A program made the position numbers and the translations under genes. A model generated the notes under the pieces. The model did no database searches. It had not been told where the DNA came from and was given only the letters and a program-made list of their open reading frames with translations. From assembly GCA_020740775.1 (NCBI GenBank), contig JAHEWK010000006.1, positions 2,108,001 to 2,172,000 of the forward strand: a stretch of 64,000 nt of DNA. Direction: 5' to 3'. Below, piece after piece: positions 44,531-56,215 of this stretch. Position 1 is the first letter of the stretch, and each line of letters starts with the position of its first letter. Source of the DNA: Ilyonectria destructans (Eukaryota > Ascomycota > Sordariomycetes > Hypocreales > Nectriaceae).

Positions 44531-45825
44531 ATGATGCTGCACACTCTTCTTAAGCCGAGGTCACTACTTAGCCGCAAGTTTTCTCCATGGCGGCAATGTC
44601 TATCTACCACCGCCTCAGATCCCCTGAGAATACTCTTCTGCGGCTCTGACGAGTTCAGCTGCGCATCACTCAAAGCCGTATACAAAGAAAAGAACCAAAA
44701 CAAGAACCTGATAGAGTCATTGGATGTGATGGTCTTGCCCCCGAAACGGGTGGGCAGAGGCTACAAGACCATCCGCGAAGGTGAGGCAACCATACCCCGA
44801 GACTAGCGGCTGTACTGATCGTTGTTGGTAGTACCCTGCAAGGTGTTGGCAGAAGAGTTAGGACTCAAGATTCACCAGCGAGAAACTTTTACAAAGTGGG
44901 AGGTGTGTATTCTCAAGATTTAGAGATGCTTTGGATTGATCGAGATGGGCGTTCACGACTAACGCACAACAGCTGCCAGAGGCGACAAATCTCGTCATCG
45001 CTGTCTCATTTGGATTGTTTGTTCCTCCCAGGATACTGAGGTCAGCCAAGTATGGAGGACTCAATGTGCATCCATCTCTGCTACCTGAGTGAGTTTCTTG
45101 CGCCTCTTTTGCGCGAAAAAGATCGGTGACCTAACAGAGGTAGCCTCCGTGGCCCGGCGCCCATACATCACGCCATCTTACGGGGTCATCAGTGCACCGG
45201 AGTCTCGTTGCAGACATTGGATGACAAGGCATTTGATCATGGCACCGTATTGGCCCAGACATCGTATCCCGGAATACCAATACCCCCGGGATCAACTGTC
45301 CAGGAGCTCACCAACCAACTGGCCCCCATTGGAGCTCAAATGCTGGTGCGGGGCTTACGGGACGGCGTGTACCTCCCCCCGCGTCAGTCAGCAGGATGGA
45401 AAGCCAAGGAGCTCGACGGCGAGGAACTGGTGCATGCCCCCAAGGTCAACAAGGCTGACGGGCAGATCGACTGGGCACAATGGACGACCGAGGACTTTGC
45501 TCGTCGGACTCGGGTCCTTGGGTCGGTGTGGACACGCGCAGTTAACAAAAAGGGAGACGTTAAGCGGCTCATCATTCAGGATGCTGAGACGGCTCCTGCC
45601 GATAACCTCACAACAACTGGCGCACCGCTGTCCTTTGTGCAGAACTTTGGAGTGGACTCGAATGATTCGCGGCATGACAGGCTGGTCAGCGACCTTGGTG
45701 ATGGAAGCTGTCTTATCCAGCTCGCCAATGGAGAGAAGATCCGAGTGAAGAGAGTCAAAGAGGAGGGGAAGCCTGATCGCGATGCCGCCGTCGTGCTTAG
45801 GCCCTATTCCACCCAATGGGCGTGA
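44531..45825 (+). CDS. FMT1: Mitochondrial methionyl-tRNA formyltransferase
   Basis: Formylates initiator Met-tRNA with 10-formyl-THF for mitochondrial translation. Four exons: 44531-44780, 44832-44902, 44973-45088 and 45144-45825 (introns 51, 70 and 55 nt), 372 residues. A mitochondrial presequence (LLKPRSLLSRKFSPWRQCLS) precedes LRILFCGSDEFS, the start of the formyltransferase fold. The catalytic Asn138-x-His140 motif is NVHPSLLPDLRGPAPIH, cut by intron 3 inside the Asp codon, and GVSLQTLDDKAFDHG follows. The C-terminal Fmt domain has KADGQIDWAQWT and ends in LRPYSTQWA. The fold is complete, with normal length for fungi. Confidence 0.95.
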
Positions 45826-46480
45826 ATCAGGATGACAGAGGCATATTCTTCTGCATATTATGTGTCGCTGTTGTCAACATGGAGTGTTAACAAGAGCACA
45901 TGCATGTGGAGTGGAATGATCAAATTTACATAACAAGATGATCAAAAGCGACATGTTCACCAGTGATGAGTTGGATCTGAAAAAAATCCATTGATAGACA
46001 CTGGATGGGACAAGTCTCTGTCAGCGGCTCGCTGGGCTGTGAATGCGGTATTGCGGTATTGCGGCTAAACGAGAAGTCAACCGGGTCTCCCAGAAATTTG
46101 GACCCTTGCGCGTGGGTATATGATACCGGTTTGTTGACATGTACAATCTATGCGGTACATTATCATTGAATAATACGGCAAGGTTTGTAGGACACAGGTC
46201 CAAGTCAATTTCGCAGAGCTGCGATTTAAGCTTCGAGCGTGAGAAGATGTTTTCCAGGCCCGGAAATGGCGTACGTGTAATGTGTTTGGCGTTGAATCAA
46301 GAAAGGTTGATGCATATATATTGAACGTTCAAGTAGCAACGGTTGGTTGCACCTCAATCGAACAAGCAACCCGGAAACCCTATAGTACGAACCACCACCC
46401 TTCCGTATTTGAACGAGAAGAAGCTATATAGCCAGACCCTAGAACCATTTCGTGCACTAATAGCTGAGAACTAGGCCAAA
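45826..46480. other. AT-rich intergenic region
   Basis: FMT1 3' region followed by AT-rich sequence with no gene signal. This is the start of a 4-kb gene-poor zone. Confidence 0.5.
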
Positions 46481-46690
46481 ATGTGCAAAATCATTAGCGT
46501 CAGACAGCTCTGTTGGCATTGCAGCGGGTATATCAACACCTCGTCAGAGACACAAGAATGTGATGATCACAAGGAAGGCAAAACATGCGAGACAGAGACT
46601 GCAGATGTAACCCTCTACGTAGGGCCGACTCTGTGTCCCGCGTGTATCATCAGGACGGCGTGGGAGAACAGCAGAAATAATGAGCGATAA
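46481..46690 (+). CDS. Small Cys-rich hypothetical protein
   Basis: A 69-residue frame, MCKIISVRQLCWHC onward, with cysteines at 2, 11, 14, 27, 36, 52 and 55, the last pair as CPAC. This resembles the short MCK-initiated, Cys-rich zinc-ribbon-like hypothetical proteins seen repeatedly in filamentous fungi. It has no signal peptide. The ATG context (CCAAAATG) is good, and the surrounding DNA is AT-rich and otherwise empty. It may be a real small gene, a species-restricted ORF or chance. No function can be proposed beyond possible zinc binding. Confidence 0.45.
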   Translation: MCKIISVRQLCWHCSGYINTSSETQECDDHKEGKTCETETADVTLYVGPTLCPACIIRTAWENSRNNER

Positions 46691-49600
46691 AACAAAAAGG
46701 AAGCTTGGCGTTCAACTTCGGCGTTCACGTTGAGCTGGGGGCAGGAATGAGATCTGAGCTAGATATGATATAAATCTAATAATATTGCGTATCTCAGGAT
46801 AGGTTTTCTCGGAGCAACTACCTCTTGAGTGCGACGGTGTGAATCCTATATAAGAATCCTCCTACGGCATTTCGGGAAGATAGGGACTCTTGCTGTCCCA
46901 CAAGACAAGAGAGAGCTATGCAGCTTTTGTCAGGTTACGAAGACAAGGGTATTGGAAAGGCGGTATAGAGTGTAGCGAGAAGGCATGAATGCTCTCAAAT
47001 CTCGACATGGACATTACGTCGACGATGCTTAATGTTAATGCAAGAAGCACAACATACAACGTTGAGGAAGACGAAACAAGCAGGGGGCATGCGCCACGAG
47101 CAGACGTCTTCCAGATGCGCCGCAGATGCACCTTGACATAATTCCGGCGCCAACCCAGGAACGAAGATAGTATTGGTTAGTGGAAAGAGGACCCTGTGGG
47201 CGAGGACGCGTGGGCGTGAATACCCCTGAGCACGGGTTGATGGCTTGCTGTCAACGCACGAAGCGAGGTTGATGAGCGTGGAGTTTTGGCAATGGGCCTC
47301 AGCCAGCGAGTGACCTTGAAATACTGCTTGAATTATCGACTGAGATTTCAAGCGATGAAGATCAGCAAAGTCGAGAAATAAGCTCAAAGGGCCCAAAATT
47401 CCAGACCTCCAAACCCCAAAATGATCGACAGGATGGTGGAATCCTTTGGCGCGGCACTCGAAACGGTGGGAAGTGGCTAATGCACTGAAAGAAATAACAG
47501 GGGGTGCTGAGATGGCGTGGGGCGAAACACCTGCTTAGTCCCAGCTGACTCTGCCCGTGATATGGAGCATGTATGCGCAAGGCAATGCTCTGTCAGGTGT
47601 CAAGTATTTGGAAAATTGGGAATGGCTGGAGTGGTGATGAGTCTGATGACGACGCTGGTTGTGGGGATGGGCAAGTAGCCAGCGCAATGGAGTCCTGCCC
47701 TGTGCGGACGAAGGTGGATTGATGAATACTTTTTCGGGGCAAACCTTGAAGGTTGTTTTCATTGGAATTGGAGTTGTCAGTCGCCAACGCGGAGGAGAAA
47801 ACCGTCTTCTCGCTCGGTATCATTGTCCTGCCTGGAGTCACAGCTCGGCCATGATTTCAAAGCATCGCGTTCAGGAGATTGGATACGTCTTTGCTATCCG
47901 AACAAACTCGATAACCCCAAAACCCCAAAAACCCAACAACCCCAAAACAACTTTCCGGAACCAACGCGTTGTTTCCGGTGCAGCGCTAAACTAAGGTAGC
48001 ACGCCCATCGAATACCCGGAACTCAATCTCTTGTGATGCTTGGTGGATGATAGGCCAATATTCCCCTGCGACAAATTAGCGGTACTACTGCTGCCAGCAC
48101 GGTTGGTGAGCTGGCGCCTGCGTCCCCTGAGTCCCCTGCAGCGTCCGCGTGGTGTAGCATTTGGCGGCTCCACCAGCTGTCTCTGGCGGCTGCAGTGTGG
48201 CTGGCGCGCCTCCTCATTGGACTTTTACTGCAAAACGTGGAACATGCACCATCTCCGATTCTCCATCTCGACGCCACATTACGACGACTCCTGAAGCCGT
48301 CTGCTTCAAAGCATGACACAGAGCCCAACGGGAGGCAAAGATGGGAATACCGCCCCTGCTGCTGGTCATTCTGCTGCCGCTCTGATACCACGCTATGCAG
48401 CATGAACCAATTATCAAGGACCCTTGTACCATCCGTCCCGCTGGATCCACCGCAGGGTTCTGCTTGACTTCGTCCACCTCATCCATCTCGTCCGCATCTG
48501 TCCATACCTCCACATCGTCCGTGACCCCTGGCTCCATCGTGCTGGTAAATGGACGACCAGTAAGCCGCTGCGCTCGTCTCATCCGCCGTGAGCGGTAGCA
48601 GGGGCTCACGTCTCAGCGAGATGACTGTCCTGCGTTCTGGATTGGATCCCAGGGGGATGGGCGGATGAAAGGGCCTCCAACAAACAATGATACGACCACC
48701 AAAGAAGGCAAGCATAAACAACCAAGGATCTTGCATTCTTGAGAGCTCAGGCTTACCCTGTAATGCCAACGCGTACGGCAATTGCACCTTTGACCAACTC
48801 GGTGCCCTAGTTCTTCTCGAACAAGGGAGGTTATCGCCGATGTTTGTTGGGATGTTTCTAAGCATCCGAGGCAGAGCTTCTTGTGAACTGCCGCTGATGA
48901 CGACGCCACATAGACCCTTCACTCGTCATCTCATGGCAAATACTTATCAATATCCTCAACACAATGTGTGCTGGCATGTGAAAACGCACTTGCGAGCCTC
49001 AAGTCCGCTCCTTTTAGGTCTGGCCGAGAAGTTCCTGCAGTAGCCCTGTCAGGGTGTGCTGTCTCAAGCGCCACCCTTCATGCCTCCTCCTATACACTAT
49101 TACTATGTGCATCAACAACAATGGATAACGGAATGACTCGCTGTCCTGTCAAGACAGTGTTCCCTTTCCCTTCCACGTACCAGGCGCGGTCCACCCAGCA
49201 TCCCCAGTGGGTACCGCTGACCCCCGTCTGGTAGGCCTGGGCATGTTTTGTAATGCTGTCCGTGGTAACGTTGAAACGCCGCCTCCCGTTCTACTTCCCC
49301 ATCACGGTGGTACCCAGTCGCCGACAATCTCCTAGACCCTTGAATTCCCAGAACGGGAGCTATTTCTGGAGTCTGATTGGTACCTCGGCGGATCCCTCGC
49401 CCTCCGGGAAAGACAGGACCTTGATCAGGATGACTGCTCGTCTGTTGGACCTAGCCCACCCTCTCCAATGGGCCAAAATACCCTGGGAACCTCATCAGGG
49501 CTCTCGGCAACCCACCTCGGCCAGCCTCCCAACTCCCTGCCCCGTTCCTGTTAGTAGTAGGTCCGAAAGGGGGAGGGAGCCCGTAGAAGTTGCTCAAAAC

Positions 49601-49809
49601 CATCCCTATCCCGGCATCGCAGGTTCAGGAAGAATCTTCTTTTCTCATCCGTATACACGGCTCATTCTTTTTAACCCCCGTGTCCATCGACGTTTCCAGA
49701 GCTTCAAGCTCGCTTCTTTGACGTACCGCACGTCTAGCCACTCATTCTTTTACTATTGTCACTCACTTCATTCTTTGTCCGTTTAAATTTACGAATCCAT
49801 TTCATTATC
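46691..49809. other. 3.1-kb gene-poor region upstream of GH16
   Basis: Open frames (46995-47396 minus, 47659-47994 plus, 48023-48403 minus, 48214-48609 minus, 49253-49786 plus) overlap and lack family resemblance or splice logic. It contains a CCCCAAAA-type repeat (47915-47944). The last kilobase is presumably the GH16 promoter, with a TGACGTAC core at about 49720, 90 bases before its start. Confidence 0.5.
47915..47944 (-). repeat. G-tract repeat with G-quadruplex potential
   Basis: On the minus strand four runs of three or four G are separated by 4-5 base T-rich loops (GGGG-TTGTT-GGG-TTTTT-GGGG-TTTT-GGGG), matching the usual quadruplex-forming pattern. It is non-coding and lies about 1.9 kb upstream of GH16. 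Confidence 0.55.
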
Positions 49810-52030
49810 ATGGCTCCTTCTCTCCGTTCCGTCGGCACAGCTGCCCTGGCTTGCATCGGCAGTGCCAGTGCTAAGCAGTGGTACATTCACGACACCTATG
49901 ATGCCACAAACTTCTTCGACAAGTTTGACTTCTTCAGCGTATGGCTTCATGTAACATACCATTGTTTGCATTATCTAACCCTGAATTTAGGACGCGGACC
50001 CCAACTCTGGACATGTCGCGTACAAGACCCAGGCCGAGGCCACCGAGCTCGGCATTGCCAAGTGCGAGAACGATGAGGTTTACCTTGGTGTCGACCACAC
50101 CAACGTTCTCGATTCAGACACCGGACGTCCCAGTGTTCGACTCCACTCCAAGACCGAGTTCAACCATGGCCTTTTCATTGCCCGATTCTCTCACCTTCCC
50201 GAGCCCAAGTGTGGTTCCTGGCCCGCCTTGTAAGTATTAACAAGACGTTATCTTATATCTCAAGACTCTCCTAACGACAATCATAGCTGGTCCGTTGGTA
50301 ACACCTGGCCCGCGGATGGTGAGATCGACTTGATCGAGGGCTGGAACCTGGCCACCACCAACAAGCCCGCCTTTCACACCGGTGACTCGGACGAGCTTGG
50401 CACTTGCATGCTCGATGGCGAGAACCAAACCGGCGTTGTTGACACCGACAACTGTGACAACACCTACCAGAACACCCCCGACCAATACCTGAACGAGGGC
50501 TGCACCGTCGACGACTACGATGCTCCCTACGGCACCTCTGATGGTGGTGTTTGTAAGTGATGATGATTATCTGGATGGCGAATTGCCTACTAACTGCAGC
50601 TAGATGCCCTCGAGTGGACCGACTCCTTCATCAAGGTCTTTGCCTGGAAGTGGGCCAGCGTCCCCGACAACCTGGACTCCGATGAGCCCAGCACCGACTC
50701 CTGGGGCACTCCCACTCTGTACCTCAAGAACGACAAGTGCAACATTGACGACCACTTTGTCGACCAGACCCTGATCATCAACATCGCTTTCTGTGGCAAC
50801 CCCGTTGGCAACGACGACATCTGGGCGCAGGCTTGCAAGGCCGAGACCAGCTACGACACCTGCTCCGAATACGTCTCTGCCAAGCCCGGTGCCTTCGAGA
50901 ACACCTACTTCAAGATCCAGGACATTCGATACTTCAAGGCTTCCAAGTCCGCCTCCACCAGCTCCGCGGTCGCATCCGCATCCTCCTCCGTGTCCTCCGC
51001 TTCCGCATCCGTGTCTGCCCCCGTCAGCAGCACCGCCTACACCACTGATGCCACTTCTACCTTTGCCACCCAGACCCGAGCCGCCAACACCTCCATCGCC
51101 ATCACTTCTACCGAGAGTGTTGAGATGACTACCTCTGTTGTCTACACCACCCGAGTCAGCACTGTCACCGCCTGCCCCTCGTCCGTCACCAACTGCCCCG
51201 TCGGCTCTGTGGTCACCGAGACCGTTGTTGCTTACACCACCGTTTGCCCCGTGACTGCGCAGGCCACCGAGTCTGGTAGCTCTGGTTCCGGCTCTGGCTC
51301 CGGCGATGACTCCGAGACCATCACCGCGACCATCACCAACGTCCACACTATCACTAGCTGTGCCGCCTCTGTAACCAACTGCCCCGTTGGTGAGCTCTCT
51401 ACTGAGTACATCACCACCACCTACTGCCCTGGCAACGGCGAGGGCCCTGCTGCTACCACCACTGGTTCTGGATCTTCTGGATCTGGCTCCGGTGATGACT
51501 CCGAGACCATCACCGAGACTATCACCAACGTTCACACCATTACCAGCTGTGCAGCATCTGTCACCAACTGCCCCGTTGGCGAGCTCTCCACTGAGTTCAT
51601 CACCACCACCTACTGCCCCGGCAACGGTGAGGGCTCTTCCACTACCCCTGGATCTGGCTCCGACAACTCTGCTAGCGAGACTGGTTTCTTCCCCTCCCCG
51701 GCCCCCTCCGGTACTCCCGCCTCCGGTACCCCGGCCTCCTACGAGACTCCCGTCGTTGTGTCTACTCCTGTTGTCAACACCCCCGTTGTTGTCAGCACTC
51801 CCGTTGTCGTCAGCGTCCCCGTTGCCTCCTCCGCCGCCGGTTCCTCCGCCGCCGCCGAGGTTCCTACCACTGCCTATGTCCCCGCCACTCCTAGCACTAC
51901 TCCCGTTGCCGCTGGCTCCTCCTCTAGCAGCGGTAGCACTGCCAGCGAGGTCCCTGTCACTGGCAGCGCTGGTAAAATGAGCGCTAGCCTGGCCCTTATC
52001 CTCGGTGCCGCCGCCGCTATGATGATGTAA
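49810..52030 (+). CDS. GPI-anchored glycoside hydrolase family 16 glucanase/transglycosylase
   Basis: Wall beta-glucan enzyme of the extracellular GH16 family. Four exons: 49810-49938, 49991-50229, 50287-50552 and 50604-52030 (introns 52, 57 and 51 nt), 686 residues. The signal peptide ends near ASAKQWYIHD. The GH16 beta-jelly-roll domain covers residues about 25-315 and has the catalytic EIDLIE motif (nucleophile Glu135, acid/base Glu140). The C-terminal half is a Ser/Thr-rich stalk with Cys-containing modules (SVTNCPVG, TTYCPGNGEG), two of them a 189-nt direct repeat, then valine-rich VVVSTPVV units and a GPI tail (ASLALILGAAAAMMM). The enzyme probably cuts or remodels beta-1,3(4)-glucan at the cell surface; exact specificity cannot be read. 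Confidence 0.93.
51305..51640 (+). repeat. 189-nt direct repeat in the GH16 stalk
   Basis: The segment starting at 51305 is repeated at 51494 with period 189 nt (63 codons); the second copy ends near 51640. Both encode DDSETIT..ITNVHTITSC, then a SVTNCPVGELSTE module. Differences are mainly at third codon positions. Confidence 0.8.
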
Positions 52031-52830
52031 AGAGGGACACTTTTAGTCGCCTCTTTCTTCTTCTTCTTTAGATTTGTCAATAGAATTGGATAGTTAATTC
52101 CGAAAAGTACATATTCTCTTTCATAAATGTGTCTTAGATCGAGTTCGGTGTATTTGTGAATGCTGTATGAAACAAAGCGAGATAATCTACCTTTAAGGTC
52201 GTCCACTTGTAGAGGATACCCTAGCCTATGATCACCCCGGCGGAGACTCCGGCTATCAGGGCATAGCCATCTTTCAGCAAGGCCTGCTAGTTTTGGGGTT
52301 GTAGGCTCTCGATATAGTTCTCGTCTCTTAACCAAGTTGAGTTTTGACAATAGAGGAGCGTACGTGACTTCGACAAGGGCATTGTAGACACTGCCGTACG
52401 GTTGACTAAACATAAAGGTGTGTAAGGTTGGGCACAGCGTGACATTTTTTTTTTCGAGAATTGCCATTCGCACACTATGATATGGTAATTGTGTATAAAT
52501 ACTCCGGGGAAAGTATATAACTCTTATTCTGCTTTGGTATATATGAAGTATAACTACGAATATCCTATTGCTAGCTAATCTGTCATGATTTTGACAATAA
52601 CCTCGACTGTGAGAGCCGGCAAGGACACCATGGTGATTGTGCGAATGGCCGTACTGGCGCTCTTCTTTTCCTTTTCTCTATTCATGTATGGAGCAATGTC
52701 CGGTTGACTAGCTGCTCCTTGATTAAAGCTTGATGCCCGATTCTCAGACGCAGATGAACATTAATCTAGGGGTATCATTCAACTCCATCCCACATCCCTC
52801 TACTGCTTATCCATGTGCCCCAAGGCGCCT
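52031..52830. other. Convergent intergenic region, GH16 and MED1
   Basis: 800 AT-rich bases with both 3' regions. The minus frame 51874-52473 overlaps GH16 and is spurious. Nothing else is seen. Confidence 0.5.
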
Positions 52831-54931
52831 TCATGACAGACGCGTGCGGATCCATTCGGCCCACTTGCACAGGTCCTCCATGTGCTCTAGGACTCTTCCG
52901 AGATCGGCCCTGGTAAGCTCCTTGCCCTTCAGTTTCCGGGGCTCGGTGTCTCCCTCGCGGGGAATAACGTTCTCGTTAGCAACCTCGACGATCCCGTCTT
53001 CGAGAACCTTGAGGGTGATGTTGGCGGTTGAGTTCCGGAAGGGGAAGACAACCTGTAGATGTGGAGTTGGGTGAACCCAGAGAGTCACATCCAGGTTCAA
53101 GTATTCTTCAGAAGGAGCCTCTTTCTTGGGTTCCTCGGCCACGGGGGCTGGGACCATGTTCATGAAATCTGCCAGTTCGTCCTTGGTTGTTGTGGTGCTG
53201 GAGTTCGCCCCAGGTGCTGGAGCCTGGCCATTCGTCGCCACTGGTTGTGTTTCCTTGGTCTTCGACCCGAAGCTATTTTCCAGCAGGGTGGAAATGAAGG
53301 CATACTGCCGGAGCAGAGGCATCATTTCGATGAGTTGCTGGGGCTGAGAGAATGGCATCTCAGTAACCACTTGTGAATATATCTGCTTGTATATAAAAAG
53401 GGTATTTCGATGCGGCTTGGTCGACGAGGTTCGGTCTTTGTCATAAACCCGGACGTCTCGCTGGCGAGTGATGGTCCGCAACTCGCTTGGATCCTGCGTG
53501 CTGCCTGGAGGAATAGGAAAGAACAGACTGTCGAATGTGGGCGGGTAGCCAAAGACAGGAGGAGCATTCACGTTGGCGAATGCGTGCAGCCGCATCCAGT
53601 CGTTCTGAGGAAGAATGACCGGAGGGTCGAATGTGACTGTGAACATGACCTGAGGCACCGTCGCGGTTGAAAGATCAGGCTGCAGCATCTCCATGCCGGC
53701 ATTCTTGTTTTCCTCTGATGCAGGAAGCACAACATTGGCTGGTTCCTGCCAGTCCAGATTCGGCTTCTTTGGATCCATCGAGGGCTCGGCTTTGACAATT
53801 TCGTTGGAGATCCAATTCTCCGATACCCTTACGGGAAGGTGTGCCATGCCGCCGGTAGAAGCGCATCCGACTAGTAGCGACCATACCTTCTCTCGAGTTT
53901 CGGAAAAGGTCGTGGATTGGTCGTTTGATGGGGGGATAAGTCGCAGGGCCTTCCAATACTGTACGGCCAGTCCCACCCGTTCTCTTGAATGCATAATCGG
54001 GTAGCCATGCCTTGTGCACATGGCTACGATAGAGAGGGCGCGGTTTGTCTTGTCACTCATCCCCGGTTCTTCACGCAACTTGGAGATGTCCCACTGATGC
54101 AACTTCTCCAGGCTCACATAAATGCCTGCTAGAGCCTCGTGGCAATCTAGACCGGGGATAATGCTGAGCTTGTCCAAATTTGCCAGCCGCTCCAGATTGA
54201 CTGCAAACTTGTCCAGGGTTTTGGTGAGCGGACTTTGATTCGGGAGAAGTTGAAGGTCTTGGAGCAAGATTTGGCTCGCTCGATCCACGTGTTTGGTGAC
54301 CGAAGTGGCTGACTCTGGGAAGGCTAGCGAGATATTTGTGACAATATTATTGTCTAGGACGATATCCAACTGGATGGCCGATCCGGCTATCACGAGAATC
54401 CTCGTTTTCCGGCCATTAGAGGCAGTCTGTTCTTCGGACAGGCAGTCGAGTCCTATGCGCTGCGCTAGACGCTCTAAGCCGACTTCGCTGACGAGTCCTT
54501 TCTTCTTCTGCGGAGAGTTAGAGAGGTCGGGAGTATTGCCATAGGGTACGTACGTTCAGCATTTCCATAATGGCCTCCAACCGCTTCAACTTATCGTCCT
54601 CGCTCACAAGGGCACCGAGGTGCCCCAACCCCGCAACACTGACGTTTTCAAGACCCATATCGAGACCACCACCCATGGCGAGGGCGCCCATAGCGGCCGC
54701 GGTCGACGGGCTGTCGAAGTTGAGGGGGGCATTGCTTTGCTGGGCCATCATCCCTGATGTCGCGGGAGACTTCTTGAACTGCTGGGGCGACGAGCGCGGC
54801 CCTCGAGGGGAGAAGACGGCATGGGCTGGGTTTGAGAAGGGTGTCGATACAGGAGGCGTTGCGGCGGCGAACTGCGAGGGGGTGCGGCCTTGCTGCGAAG
54901 CAACGTGCTTCATGGCTGTGGGTGTCGCCAT
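52831..54931 (-). CDS. MED1: Mediator of RNA polymerase II transcription subunit 1
   Basis: Subunit of the Mediator middle module, acting in the nucleus between activators and Pol II. Two exons, 54554-54931 and 52831-54507 (intron 46 nt, one of the two shortest here), 684 residues. An Ala/Pro/Ser-rich N-terminal leader with LGHLGALVSEDDKLKRLEAI is followed by the fungal Med1 domain: GLVSEVGLERLAQRIGLDC, VIAGSAIQLDIVLDNNIVTN, ALAGIYVSLEKLHQWDI and CTRHGYPIMHSRERVGL. The C-terminal region ends in LEHMEDLCKWAEWIRTRL. Length and order match filamentous-fungal Med1. It is divergent from the RRM-like gene. Confidence 0.93.
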
Positions 54932-55306
54932 GGCGATGTGTGTATGGTGGTTGGCGTAGGAGTGGGCGTCTCAGGTTGCGCGAGAGACGAGCGCACAGCC
55001 GGTGTCGCTCTATGAGGTTGACGACATCCGCGGGCGGCGATGGAGGAGTTTGGGATGGAGAAAATCGCTGACGCACTGGTGAGTGAGGTTAATTGCGCTG
55101 GGTGAGTTGGTGGTTCTTTGATGTCGAGGATGTGAAGTCGTCGCCTTCCAGCCTCGCGCACGCACAGTTCAAGTACAAGCTCCAGGTACCACAGAGGCCC
55201 CACCAACCCCGAGTTTAGCCGCACCTCCAGTAACGCGCCCTGCGTCGGAGCATCTCGAATTCTTACAGCAGAACGGGCAGCTTTCAACGAAATCGACAAT
55301 TGCGCG
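54932..55306. promoter_or_regulatory. Shared divergent promoter of MED1 and the RRM-like gene
   Basis: Only 375 bases separate the start codons, so the two genes very likely share a bidirectional promoter. I see no outstanding element in it. Confidence 0.45.
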
Positions 55307-56215
55307 ATGTCGTCTATTTCAGCATCCACAGCAGCTACGGCAGCGTCGGCGGCCGCCAAAGCTGCAGCAAGTTCCAGGCAGCAGATTGCGCCGCGGTCCA
55401 TCTCCATCCTTGTCTCTCCGCCTCCCGTCAACTTTGCAGAACGGCGCTCCATCCTTCAGGTCTTGGAGCAGCACGGGCAGGTCGAGTTCTTCAAATCGGT
55501 GCCAGTATGTTGGCCTCGCATGCTAAATACCAGGGATTTACTAATCACGGTATTTTAGGGCCACGACTCCATGTTCATCTCGTTGATGAAGGATAAAGAA
55601 GCCGCCAGCCGATTAATCACCACCAGCCCACTCAGCTATGCCGTATCAGCGCCCCAGAAATCTCCCGAGTCCGTCCTCTCCGACTTAAATGCCGGCAAAA
55701 CCCTCGTCAAGTCGAAACCCGTGACGACGCTCAAGAAGGAAGGCACTTCGTCCTCGTCAACCTCGTCATCCTCCAACCCCGACGCCGGAACCAGGGAAGA
55801 AGCGCCACAGAAGGAATTCAAGATCCAAGTCTGGCCGCATCCGACGTACAGACATCACATCAGCTCTCGTTCAGTCTTGCATAGGTCATGGCCTGATTTT
55901 ATCGGCAAGAACGAATCCTTCATTGCAAATGCCTTGAAGCAGTCCCTCCCCAATACCATGGCTGCGAAGGGCCTCGCCAATTGGGAGCCGGACCTGGGCA
56001 AGCAGCAAACAGCCGCAGTACCCAAGTCTAAGATGCACGAACGAGTGCAAATGTTGTCTTGGCTTCCTGGGAAGCTACAGACACGAAGTTTACGCCGGCA
56101 GCAGTATGCTTCGTCTGCAACGGATGCCGAGTCGGAAGAGGCAGTGTCATCGACAAGGGATGCTGCACCAGCTGAACCAGCTGCATGCCTTCCAATCACG
56201 ACGCTGTCTGGCTAA
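55307..56215 (+). CDS. RRM-like domain protein, function unknown
   Basis: Two exons, 55307-55504 and 55559-56215 (intron 54 nt, CTAATC branch), 284 residues. After an Ala/Ser-rich leader, residues about 31-95 look like a degenerate RNA-recognition fold: SISILVSPPPVNFAERRSIL, EQHGQVEFFKSVPGHDSMFI, then SRLITTSPLSYAV, with the intron inside it. The rest is mostly disordered, with one conserved-looking island (IQVWPHPTYRHHISSRSV, then GLANWEPD). The RNP motifs are weak, so nucleic-acid binding is tentative. The Ala/Ser/Arg leader could be a mitochondrial presequence. No named family recognised. Confidence 0.78.

Noticed and set aside
47911..47944. Possible internal telomere repeat (CCCCAAAA type)
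   Set aside because: Fungal telomeres of this group are usually TTAGGG; only four irregular units, flanked by ordinary sequence.
50600..51535. 311-codon minus frame over GH16
   Set aside because: Gly/Val-rich antisense shadow of Ser/Thr-rich coding DNA.
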